A stretch of 64,000 nt of DNA, taken from Piper betle. Its lineage: Eukaryota; Streptophyta; Magnoliopsida; Piperales; Piperaceae. The position numbers and the translations under genes were made by a program. The DNA lies in contig JAURVB010006619.1 of the NCBI GenBank assembly GCA_033002965.1, positions 1-64,000 on the forward strand. The letters run 5' to 3'. The notes below the pieces were generated by a model. It worked only from the letters and a program-made list of their open reading frames with translations, had not been told where the DNA came from and made no database searches. This document shows, piece after piece, positions 12,524 to 24,036 of this stretch (position 1 is the first letter of the stretch; each line of letters starts with the position of its first letter).

Positions 12524-15500
12524 TCAGTATTGCTCAAGTAACATTAGCTCAGTTGCTTCTTGGCAACAAATTTGAGAGGAAGGAATTCCTTGGCCCGTTT
12601 CTTCTTGAGCTCGCCTGATCTCTTCAGGATCTAAGGAAAAAGAACAAAAGGCAAACGTTAACTACTTTAATTCTAGAAGTTGATCATAAATCAAGAGCAT
12701 CTCCATCCACAACTCCTACTGTGACAAGTGGGTAAGAGAGCTTCAATTGAAGTTTAGGGAGAAAAATTTGATGGAAGACCAATTTATGATTGCTTATGAT
12801 CGATTAAAATACAACTGGTGTACTAAGAATGCTTACCCATGTTCTCCATTAGCTTTGGCATGAGGAACACAACAATTAACATGAATCCCATCATGAGACC
12901 CATTGGGCTCTTCATCAATGACATTATCGAGAATGGCTCCCGTATCTGAAAAAAAAAACAAAATGTTTGACATGCCAAAATTTATCTGTTTTTTGCACAC
13001 ATCCATAGAATGAAGAGGCTGTTCTAAACAAAAAGTAGCAAACAAAGGTACCTCATAATATTGTTCCTCTCTCAAAGGCTCCAATAATAACTCGTTCAGA
13101 GATTTCTGGTTTTCTGTTAGCGCTGCCTTAACCATTCCATGGTTTCTGGCACTTACATCAACTCGTACCTTTACAAAAATATCTGACAGCACTCAATTAC
13201 TAGTACAATTGAACTAAAACCAAATACGATCATGATCATTCACGTAAGAAGCAATACCGGGGAAAAGAAATATCCAAGTGCAGCAACCTCAATGAGATGA
13301 GTCCCAGGAGCAATGTTTTGGCTTCAAGGCAAGGGGTTAATGATAATAATATAACCAGATTTCATGGACCCAAACTTGAGAAAAATTTGATACAAAAAAA
13401 ATTTTTAATGTGTAATTTCTTATTAAGAACGATAAACCATCACCACTCTAAATAACAATTTCCCCCACAATTTTTCCATATACATTTACACGGTTAACAA
13501 AGCAACTATCAACAGCACCAAAACTGGACGTAATAAGAAATGGTAACAAAGAAGAGCCATTAAAAAAGACTATAAAAATTTTTCAAAGTACTGGATACAA
13601 TGAAAAATAGCCATCTGGTCTGATAAAAGAAACTCTCTGACCGCCATTCAGTATGATTTTTGTATTTGATAGCTTGGCTGGAAGACTAAATCCTTTTGCT
13701 CCCATATCTACGAAAATATGCATGTTGGCACCAAAAAAATTTTAAAAAAATAAAAAGATTTTCACACCATAAAAGTAACAAAGAAACACAGTTAAGGAAT
13801 GCTAAGGATTTAACCAAACAAAGCTACAGCTTAAAAGGTAAAAAAATATGCTCACAAAACACAACACAGTTTTCTCTTCAAGCAAACAATACCAAACTTC
13901 TCTTCATTTTAAAGTAGGATAAAAATCTAGCAACTATAAGGTAAGCATCTGAAAACCAACAAACACAGTCAAGTCCGGAGAACTAATGCCAATTACATAA
14001 CAATTTTCATCTTCTACCAAGTGAAAGTTATTAAACAAAACCACCAATGACCAAACAAGAAAAGTTACTTTCAATATGGAATAAAGAGAATAAAGAGAAC
14101 AAGAGGGAGGAAAAGAAAAGGTGGGGGGGGGGGCATTTGATAGCTCACTTACTAACATAAATGAATACAAGCCAGCAGGGATGCAATCTGAACATGCCAT
14201 AAATTTACATATCAAAAGGCCAGGCTACGAGCATAGTGCAGGGTTCACACAAATGCGATCAAATGGATAAATTTTAAAATGAAATATTCACGTCACATTG
14301 AAGAAAGATTAAGGAAATGAGCATCATATAAGGAAAAACACGACTTGAGTAATGAGTAGCCAAATTAAATGTTTATAGAACACACATATACATGTATAAA
14401 CACTGCCAGTTACACATGCCCTATCAGTAGTGAAAAACAATAAGGTCATAAAAAACTACATTGATCAGCAACCAAATAAGATTGAATTCTGAAAACATTG
14501 AAAAATAGAATTTTTAATATTTCATCAATCAAGGAGAAGCACTCTTGATAGGGGAACATGTATGTCAAATGTTTATAGGAAATCAAATTTACATGGAGAC
14601 AGCAACAAATTCCAACTACATAAAATTGGTGACTTCATTGGGAACTAAATATTTTCAATACGGGGTCAGGCTCATAACCATTGTTCCAATGCACAAGATG
14701 TAATTCATAATTGCCACCAAGGTAAAGTGGAAATAGTAGTTCACATATTTTTACCTCAAACAAAATATACAAACTATGAAAAGTTACTGATTTTTAACAA
14801 AAATAAGCACATGACACTGAAATTTTCAGCTTCAGATGTATGGTTAAAAAAAATAAAACAGGCACAATCACACCCTAACATGACATATTTAAGTCCCATA
14901 AATATAGAGATAATAAACGATGCTAAACAATTGTAAGCCGTTATGCTTATATGAACCAGGATTCAAGAAGGCTTAGCCATAAGCCACCAATGTTCTCCAA
15001 CATCCGACACACTTTTGCCAAAGCACAAAGGCCATTCGCATAATACACCAAAAAATGGAAACACAAAAACTACTCTTCTACTGCACTAGAGTGCTAATAC
15101 ATCATATGCCCAACAAAGATCTATTTAAAAAAAAAAAAAAACGAGTCCCTCCAAATTTCCCACATCAAAAGCTCAATTTAGAGGCCATTTACAAAAGCCA
15201 CAAATCATGATTGCATGATCATACAGAAGTTTCACACGAAGGCTATCTAATCCAACAAGTGATCCAAAATCTTCAACATGTAGCAGAAGTCCCAAAGAGT
15301 AAACAGGTATTTGTGAACTAATAAATTCAAATTTAAAAGAAAAATGAACTTCATCAGAGGTAGAAAAATAGAAGTAAACTCGAGACCGCACCTTCCACCT
15401 TGATGCGCCCATTGATAGTATATCCCTCCCCATCCCTGCAAATGGGAAAAACCAAAAAGAAGCCCATAAAAATACAATCTTTTTTGCACCTCCTACATCC

Positions 15501-15736
15501 AAATTCCTCATCCTAAAACGCCCAACAACAGCAATCAACTCTGCAAATCCAAAAACCCATAAAAATAGATTCTTTCAGCTCCTCCTAGATCCAAATTCCT
15601 CATCCTAAAACTCCCATCAACATCAAGCAAAAAACTTTAAATAAAAAAAAAACACGCACCTGGTGACCACGGCCGGCGTGCAAAACAAAAACTGCAACGA
15701 CAGAGAAAAGAGCAAAACCCAGTTCAACCTCACCAT
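12524..15736 (-). CDS. EMC7: ER membrane protein complex subunit 7 homolog, 7 exons
   Basis: EMC7 is part of the ER membrane complex that inserts and stabilises multi-pass membrane proteins. Exons on the reverse strand: 15660-15736, 15392-15435, 13599-13707, 13258-13321, 13052-13168, 12837-12945 and 12524-12630, all GT-AG. The protein starts with a signal peptide (MVRLNWVLLFSLSLQF..., cleavage near residue 23-25). A lumenal beta-sandwich domain follows (GYTINGRIKVE, KIILNGGQRVSFIRPDGYFSF, GTHLIEVAALGYFFSPVRVDV). Next are ALTENQKSLNELLLEPL, REPFSIMSLMKSPMGLMM and a single membrane helix ending MPKLMENMDPEE. The assembled frame gives 208 residues, the usual plant length. The tail is odd: after QGIPS the frame reads SQICCQEATEL..., but the next frame reads SNLLPRSN and stops at 12549, which fits the conserved plant end (QGVPSL..LLP). 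One C appears to be missing near 12578-12580. Confidence 0.92.
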
Positions 15737-17158
15737 AAACGACCGAACCCTCAACCTCAATCACAAATTTTTCAACCTTCTCAGCAAATCCGCCGCGCGA
15801 AATCTACTTCCGACATCGTCCCGCGAACATCGCCGTCGACGGATCTGGATGTGCCGGCCTACGCATTCGGCTAAAATGCCTCGCCGGAACTCACAACAAG
15901 AATAAATAATAATATATAAATAATAATTCTAAATTATATATAAAAAAATCTTGATTGAAATATATGCATTATTAGTAACAAAATCTTCTTAGAAACATTT
16001 CAGCAAAATTTATTATTTTTCCACAAAAAAATCCTCATTTGAGTAAAATTACACTCCAATTTTTCCTCAGTGATAAAAGATAAAATAAATTACGTAAGTG
16101 ATTAATAGAAATTTTTATGGGTCATAATGACTGTAAGAAAGATTAAAATGCAGAATAAAAAAAACTGTGGGGGGGTTGATTGTTGAATGATATTATAGTT
16201 ACGATCTGATCTCATCCTAATTTATCATTCATTTGGATTCAATGATATGGCTTACTTGATAATTTAATTACGTCCATTCTCACTTGAATTTGGATTTGGG
16301 TAAGAAACTATTTTATAAAGTGATTAATTAAATGATAATTTAACCATTAACAAAAAAACAAAAAAATTGATTTATGAAGTAGCTTTCCAACTCTATTAGT
16401 AGCGCTTATCATCAGTAGTGCAATTTTATTGGCTATTAGTAGTTAATACTACAGACTTAAACAAGGCTAGCCACTTCGAAAATATTTTGCATTTGACTTA
16501 AACTCGTACTTATTAATTTTTTATTAGAAAAAATACTCGAACTTGAAATTTATTGCCGATAAATTATGAAACAGAGCTTGAATTAAGGAGTGTTATTCTT
16601 AATTTGGCTCAAATCTTGAGTTCGATATGTTTGAATTTAATATAATGCTCGGCTTTACTCGGCTCATATAATATTTTTTATGTAAAAATATTTATATGGG
16701 TAATAACTCTTATACCATCATCAATTACCTGCAATAAAGTATTATTAGTACTCACATATATTTAAATATTAACTATTTAACTTAAGTAATAGTAGCATTA
16801 CCCATGCTTACCCCCAAATCATTTTTTAAAAAAATAAAATATATCAAATATAACTTATCATACTTACCAATACTAAATTACGAATATATGCTTGTTGTAC
16901 TCATAGTAACCACACTGACTAGTTATTTATTTAATAAGTAGTTTACTCACTAATAGTTGATATATGTAGCAGTTAGAAATTATTTATCAATGGATTCTTA
17001 GTACTAGTTACTAGTTAATGCTAAATATTAGACTTATTACTTATTGGAATATAATTTAGCCAAGCCAATTTGATCGACTTGACTTTGCACAACTCATATC
17101 TTAATTAAATACAAACCAAGCTTGATTAAGTAAATATTAGGTCAAGCGTGGCTCAAAA
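15737..17158. other. EMC7 upstream region and AT-rich spacer
   Basis: The first 150 bp hold the likely EMC7 5' UTR and proximal promoter (reverse strand), which are GC-richer. The rest is AT-rich and without coding similarity. The open frame at 15663-15905 (+) is antisense to EMC7 exon 1 and its leader. Confidence 0.5.
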
Positions 17159-17163
17159 TATAT

Positions 17164-18709
17164 TGTAAAACCTAGCTTTGAGTTAGGATTTTACCTCTTG
17201 TAGTTTTGACCGGCTCGGGCTAGTCTTGAGTCATTCGAGTGAGTTCAAGCCAGACTAATTTTTAGATCATAAATATGGGGCCCAGATGACCGTATGAGTA
17301 TGTTATAGTGGTTGAGAATGCCTGACATACAAATGATAACTTAAGATAGGCTACAACAAAACATGAATTATCACTATATACGTGAGGTGATATTTTAATG
17401 GGTTAGTTAGGGTTGTCGGCCTAGATTTAGGCCATTGCACCATTTAGTATTTGTTTGAAATTTGTATTGTATCTCATTTACATGAATCATAAGGATTTCA
17501 GATTATCGAATTGTGCCCCTATCGGCCCAGCTTGATTGAATCATAGGTTTTTACCTGATTAAGTTGAGGGTTCGAGGCCTATTTAGCATTCTTTCCTTGA
17601 TTCCAACCTATAGAATTGCTTTTAAGACTCAACTTAGTTTTAATTTTGAACGGTCTTGATTTGAGCTTTTTGTCTATATACATATTGCATATATCCATAG
17701 GTGGGCCCCACTTGGCCACAAGTTATTGAACATTTAGATTGTGCCACTTAGCGAGATCACAGTCATCCACATCAGCCCCAACTTTACCTAGTTATTTTTC
17801 AAAGATTTCCCATGATTTTGATGATTTCCACCCTAGTATCGTTGCCTTTCAGCTCACCGATGGGAATCTCCAGCTCATCTCTAGCCACTGGACTGGCACC
17901 CTTAGGTCTGCCTTGCGGCCAACTATCTATCCATACCACTCAAGACCACCAACACCACCACCCATTCAAGCCATTTTTCGGCACCGCAAGGCACCTCCAG
18001 CCTATCCGAGCACCCAGACAGATTACCTTCATCGAGATTTCATTTTAAGACCACCCATGACTACTGCCGTGGCCGTGATAGCCACTAACAATGCCGCCAC
18101 CCCCGACAGCGATTTTGCCTTGTTTTCCGGCCAGTAGTCGGCCAAACTCTGATGACTGCCACTACCACTATGTTCCTCATTGCGAGGGCCGCCTATCCTG
18201 ACAAGTGGCTACCCTAGTCGCGCCGCTGTCGGTGTTTTTTGGCGACATGTGCCACTTGCCCCGTCCAACCCGTTTGCCTACGTTTGCATCCACTAGCCCA
18301 TATTCGCGTCCACCTACCCAACCTTATTTATACGTCCAACAGTCTCATGGTCATGCCCGAGCCCACGTCCGCATCCAACTACGCAGCCCAACACTATTGC
18401 TTGACTTGACTGAGTCGACTCAACTCAACTCGATCGACTTGCCAGAGTTGACTCAGTTAGCAGCTAAATGCTGTTATTTTCTTTTACACTTTTACTTATA
18501 TTTGATATGTTTTTTATGCGTATTTAATAATGTCTTTCATTTTTTGCGCCAAGCAGGTTACTTCGATCTATATAATTGATTGAGTCTTATAGCTTAGCTA
18601 CTTTAGACATGACTTGACTCGATCACGACATTTACGATTCGGTTCTTAGGTGAACTAAAATCGACATTTACGATTCGGTTCTTAGGTGAACTAAAATCAA
18701 GGTGTTACA
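17164..18709 (+). mobile_element. Solo-LTR-like element, copy 2 in map order, with 5-bp target duplication
   Basis: Ends TGTAAAACCT...GGTGTTACA are the same as those of the element at 4474-6186, and it is flanked by a perfect TATAT duplication at 17159-17163 and 18710-18714. Length is 1546 bp. The interior (17740-18450) is C-rich and gives overlapping proline- and histidine-rich open frames without family similarity, so I do not call genes there. It has the same orientation as the first copy. An exact 36-bp tandem duplication sits at its right end. Confidence 0.75.
18626..18697. repeat. Exact 36-bp tandem duplication near the element's end
   Basis: The 36 bases at 18626-18661 (starting CGACATTTACGATTCGG) are repeated without mismatch at 18662-18697, twelve bases before the terminal TTACA. 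Confidence 0.9.
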
Positions 18710-18714
18710 TATAT

Positions 18715-19484
18715 AACATGGTAATGAATCAAGTTCAAACAAACTAATTTAAAAACAAATTAAACATGAACAAAGTGTTGTTTGACTCAATTCGATTTTT
18801 TACACCCCTAGTTAAGATTAAAGTTTACTTCTAACATCCCAATTTCACTTTACTTTTGAACCTAAATTAAAATATTATGAGTTACCCGATTAATTCAATT
18901 AACCCGAACCAACCTAAACCAATCTCCCGTCAACGTTTTAAAATAGGAGAGAAACATAATTATACATGCATTAAACTCAAAGATCAAAGTACACTAGTAA
19001 GAACTAATGAATTATTTCTTTCAAAAAAATAGAAAATGTTATCTCTTATTTTAACGAAGTACAAAAAATAAAGGATCAACTTATAATTAACACACTAGAA
19101 TTAGGGTAAATTAGGATTTCTCTCTCACTAAAACAGAAAATAAAAGATTATAAGGACAAAAAATTGATCTAGAAAAAAATAAAAATCTAAATAATTATTT
19201 TCATTTTTTTCTTTTATTTTTCTCTTCTTACATACAAAGAAGAAGAGGAAGCTATCTTCTCCCCGTGAAAATCGCCGCAAATCCCGATCATCAAAGGAAG
19301 GCCCATAAAAATCGATCATTTGCCCAAGAATCGAACTGGGTGCCTCGATCCGACGAAGAAGAACCCAAGTAGTTGTAGCAGCAGTGGTAGTGGTAGGAGT
19401 GATAGATTATAGATTATAGACTGGATTTGGGTTTGGATCAATTGAACTGGGTTTCTCGATCCTCCAATCGATCGATGAGGGCTG
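18715..19484. other. Upstream region of the UBP22-type gene
   Basis: AT-rich to about 19300, then GC content climbs steeply into the first exon. The 5' UTR and promoter presumably lie in 19250-19484; no clear TATA box was identified. The open frame at 19128-19319 (-) has no family features. Confidence 0.5.
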
Positions 19485-21932
19485 ATGAACAAGACGACCG
19501 TCCCTCCCCCATGCCCTCACCTTGCCGCCTTCCTCTCATCCCCCGCCGCCGCCTCTCTCCGCCGCCACCTCCGCCGCCCGCCCCCGCCGCCGGCGCCGCC
19601 GCCCCGCTGCTCGGCTTGCGCCGCCGCCGCGCCGAGGCTCTACTCGTGCCTCTCCTGCGCGGCGGTATCGTGCTGGGACCAGGCCGCGCACTCGCCGCCG
19701 CACGCCGCGGCACACGCGGCGGGGCCCGCCGGGCACGAGATCGCCGTCGACCTCGACCGGGCGGAGCTGTTCTGCTGCGCCTGCCGGGATCAGGTGTACG
19801 ACCCGGGCTTCGACGCCGCCGTCGTCCGGGCGCGGGCGCCGTTTCCGCCGGTGGCGGGGGCGAGGGGGCGGCGGGTGCGGCGGCGGCAGGCGGCGGCGGA
19901 GTACTGCGAGTGGGCGCCGGGGGGTGGGAGAAGGAGGCGATCGCGCGGGGGGCGCGGCCGATGGGCGACGATCTGGCGAGGGGGCTCCGCGGGTTGAACA
20001 ACCTCGGCAGCACCTGCTTCTTGAACTCCGTGCTCCAGGCCTTGCTCCACACCCCGCCATTGCGGGACTACTTTTGAGCGACCGGCACAACCGCGCCGAG
20101 TGCCACAAGCGGATGAGCGGCCGCTCCGGCGAGAACGGTCGGTCTCCGCCGGCGGCTGCGGTGGCGAAGATGTGCTTGGCCTGCGAGTTGGACGCCATGT
20201 TCTCGGCCGTCTTCTCCGGCGATCGCAAGCCTTTTAGCCCCGCGAGGTTCTTGTACAGGTAGAATGCCATATATTGTTGTTGGGTAATCGCAAAGTTTGC
20301 AACTTTGCAAGGATTTACTCCCAAATGCAGGCGAGATTCATGTATGGATATGATGTCGTAGATATATGTTGTTGGGTAGTTGGAAAGTTGTAAGCTTTGC
20401 AAATATTTACTGCCATATTGGGGGAGTTGACTTTTTAGAAGATAAATGTTTTGGATTCTGACTTACGATGATGGTGATATTAATTGCTGATGCTTGGTCG
20501 GTTGATGTGATTTATGTTTTTCTTCTTACATGCAGTTGGTGGCAGCATGCAGCAAATCTTGCAAGCTATGAACAGCAAGATGCGCATGAGTTTTTCATTT
20601 CTATGCTTGATGGTATCCATGAAAAGGTGGGATTAGATCATAGGAAGTCTCAGAGCACAGGTAAAATCTTCGCATTATCTAAGAAAACTTTCGTTTTTGT
20701 TTTTTGTCTTTTTGTTTGTATTAAGACCAAGTAGTATGGTCAATTAGTTAATTAGTTATGTATCTGTTAACAGTTAAAGAGGCGGTGATGGTCATGTGTT
20801 TTGTGAACGCTGATATGGTATAGTTGTCTAGCTATGTTATTTGTGCTTGAAGCAAGATATGCATGAGGTATCTACAAGTGTACAACCTTTGGGGACGTCA
20901 ACCATTGCATTTGTTTACTAAGAATAGTTTTGTGGATTTACTTTGTAGTCGTGGGTGACCTGTCATCTATCTTAGTAAACCCACCCCTCTATCGAAATGA
21001 ATGCCTTCTGGCTTTTTCTACTTCCCCATCTTCAGTCATCTACTAGTGTAAAAGTTGCCTGGACATCATATTTATTATATTGGTTATTGAAGAATCTGTT
21101 GATGCCAAGTTGTGTATGCACTGGTTTGATCAAACAGCTTTTTGACAAGCCTTCTTTGTTTGGCAGCACAGGCAGTGGAGATTGCTGTATTGCGCACAGG
21201 GTGTTTTCAGGCATATTGAGATCAGATGTCACCTGCACGGTTTGTGGATTCACATCAACTACAAATGATCCATGTATTGACTTCTCGCTGGACTTGGAGC
21301 CTAATCATTGGCATGCGAGGATGGCTGCTAATAAATCCAGAGAATGTAATGGTGACACTGCATCATTTTTATCAACCCAAGTGGGTGGTGTTTCCACTCT
21401 CTTTGGATGCTTGGATCGTTTCACAAGACCTGAAAGACTTGGAACCGATCAAAAGTTCTTCTGCCAAAATTGTCAAGTGAGACAAGAGTCACTGAAGCAA
21501 ATGTCCATAAAGAAGCTGCCTCTGGTTTCATGCTTCCATATTAAAAGATTCGAACATTCTTCGACCAAGAATATGTCGAGGAAGGTTGACCGGTATTTGC
21601 AGTTCCCTTTCTCACTGGACATGAGACCTTATCTCTCGTCGTCTATCCTGAGGAGCAGGTACGGGAATCGGATTATCACCTTTGATGAAGATGATTCTGA
21701 TGGTCTTCCAGAGATGTTGTCCTCAGAATTTGATTTGTTTGCAGTGATAACCCACACTGGCAGCTTAGATTCTGGTCATTATGTGACCTACCTTCGATTA
21801 AATGATCTGTGGTATAAATGCGACGATTCATGGATTCATCAAGTGAGTGAGGATGTTGTCAGGGCATCTCAATGCTATATGATGTTCTATGTGCAAAAGG
21901 TATTTCACTACAAAGCCGGTGAGAAAGAGTAA
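19485..21932 (+). CDS. UBP22: UBP22-type ubiquitin-specific protease, 3 exons
   Basis: It is the ortholog-type of Arabidopsis UBP22 / yeast Ubp8 / human USP22, the protease that removes ubiquitin from histone H2B in the SAGA-type DUB module. Exons: 19485-20258, 20536-20660 and 21172-21932. With two single-base corrections the product is 553 residues, about family length. An N-terminal ZnF-UBP domain has paired cysteines and histidines ([31 protein letters not shown], ending DQVYDPGFD). The peptidase C19 domain has the Cys box [27 protein letters not shown], a zinc ribbon (CTVC, CQNC), the His box [13 protein letters not shown] and CDDSW. The frame breaks twice in exon 1: one G is missing from a run at 19919-19924, after CEWAPG, and one T from the run at 20072-20075, after RDYF. 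The total becomes divisible by three only with both bases restored. The first exon is extremely GC-rich, unlike exons 2-3. Confidence 0.92.
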
Positions 21933-23540
21933 TCAAGTTGAGGTTTGTGGGGGGAAAATATGCATTTGCAGTGGCTGCAAAAATGGGTTTAACTTATGAT
22001 TGAATTTTGTATATCTATGGAGGCGCTCATTGTTGGTATTCAAGCGCTCTAAACCTGGAGCGTCTGCTTGCTTGAGAGATGTTCCAGAACGATTATTTTT
22101 GGTGCAGGGAGCCAATTTTTTTTGGCATTACTCCTCTTTGGGAGCCTTGTTTTCTTGAAAATGAAATGATCAATGAGGATACTTATTTTCCCTGTTCATC
22201 CTCTAACCATGGATCATAGCAACATTGAATACACTTGGAGACAGTTTATCTTGTCTGAATGTTATAGCAGTAGAAAATTGATTGGTTGGATTGGAGGCAA
22301 GAACTTGCATATAAATTTTGCCGGATTCCTGATTCCGAAAATCTTTTAACGCGACATTGCTGCTACTAAATTTAAATATTGATTTCCAGAAGTGCATCTC
22401 CCGTCTCCTCTTTTCAGTGTTGAGGTGCCACTGAGTCAAAACCCGAGTCACCCCTGACATTAGCGGAGGTGGGTCGGTCCAATCCCCATCTCAACCCGAG
22501 CCAAGGGTATGAATCATAGTTTTAAATACCCTATCCCTAATTATATCGAGTTTTTAGGTGGTATATAATATATTTGGTTTTATTAGGCTCAACTATATTT
22601 CAAAATAATAAATAAAATATATCATTAAATATTTAATATATATTTTATTATCAATATTTTATTAAGTACGATTTAAAATATTGGAATTTTTAACAAAAAA
22701 AAGGATTTTGTAAAAATTTCACACCGAAATATTGAAAAGTAATTAAAATACTACATAAGCTTAAAAGGTAAACTTAAACGCGGTAGTAGTACCCAAGCTT
22801 AAACTGTAAACTTAAACGCTTATGCCGGGTGGTACGTATAATGTTTAAAACTTTGGTACGAACTATCGTTTATGAAGCATGAGCCACCTGTTGGAGCAGT
22901 GATTACGACTAGACTCTACTGTACCCAAATCTTTGAGTTTAGCTGGGCCGGAGCCCCCCTCACTCAGTATTCTTCCCTGCTCTCATTGAGCAGCTCGGAC
23001 ATAGTTAGTACTTAGTAGGGCTGCGAGCAGTCACGCCTATCTACCTTTTTTTTCTATGGTCGGTTCTATTTAAATTGAAATAAAATAATTAAAATTTTTT
23101 TATCGTTTTAAGAAACTGTAAAAAAGTGATAAAATTTAAGCACACTACTTTTATTTTGAAACGGTATTAATAAAAGTTTTTGTAGCTAATATTTTACCGA
23201 TTTACCGTTTTATTTATTTTTAAAATAAAAAATATATAATTATATTGATTAATCTGAATAAAAGGTAGTATTATTAATATATTTAATTAAATTTTATATG
23301 ATTATATTAATTTAAAAATTAATTTAATATAAATATATTATCTAAATGACAAAATATATAAATTTGGTAAGGATTTGTGTTATTGTTAGTCTGAACCAAG
23401 TGATCAAACCAAAGTGATCGAACCCCTCATTGAGCCCATGCTTTTACCGTTAATCATCAAAAATAGTTCACGATGGTTCCAAAATCAAGGAAGAAGATAA
23501 GAATAAAGAAAGGATAAAAAATGCTACTGAGGATTTTGAG
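21933..23540. other. 3' UTR of the UBP22-type gene and AT-rich spacer
   Basis: The first 200-250 bp are probably 3' UTR. Beyond about 22480 the sequence is AT-rich, with no protein similarity on either strand. Confidence 0.5.
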
Positions 23541-24036
23541 GCCTCAAAATTTTGAACTAAGAAATCCTCGTGGATGTCTATAAACACCCAAATGGTAATG
23601 GAGAAGTGGGGGCTTGATGTTGCTGCTAAGAGAAGAAAAGAAGAAGAAGAAGAAGCAGGGAGGAAGACGAGAAGGGAGAAAGGGGAAGAGCCCCCTCGCT
23701 AGAGCAACACCTCTGGCAACCCCCAAGACCGCTGACGTGTAGCTCAGAGTGCCCTGGACACCATCCAATTGAGAGCCATGGCCAGAGAAGCCCACCGTCG
23801 AAAAAGCAAAGAGAAGCGCCCCCCCCATCGGAGCTGTGCAGAACTTGCAAGTCGCCATCTTTATGACCTCCATTCAACTAGCCTAGGTTGTCTTCGACCA
23901 CTCCACTGCCACCAACAAACTCCCACTATTTCCTTCGACACAACCCACTAGAGATCCATCACCGAGGAAGCCCGACGTAGCCAAAATCTCGCCGTGAAGC
24001 ATTTGATCGGAGTAGGACATAGGTGAAGAGACCAAC
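23541..24036. repeat. Left part of a GC-richer repeat split by the element at 24037
   Basis: The sequence resembles that at 26421-27080, with shared phrases such as CATCAGAGAGGAAGCC-like and GACCTCCATT motifs and a run of CCACC words. This suggests one older repeat or two related ones around the younger insertion. Open frames here show no protein domain. Confidence 0.35.

Noticed and set aside
17560..17580. GGGTTCGAGGCC, similar to a tRNA T-loop
   Set aside because: No matching acceptor, D or anticodon arms lie around it.
17739..18579. Pro/His-rich frames of 124-132 codons
   Set aside because: They fall inside the element 17164-18709 in a C-rich segment and have no recognisable domain or splice context.
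19436..20402. Long reverse-strand frames (288 and 204 codons) opposite the UBP22 first exon
   Set aside because: They are Pro/Arg-rich shadows of a very GC-rich exon in which stops are rare; no domain is seen, and the sense strand encodes a complete zinc finger and protease start.
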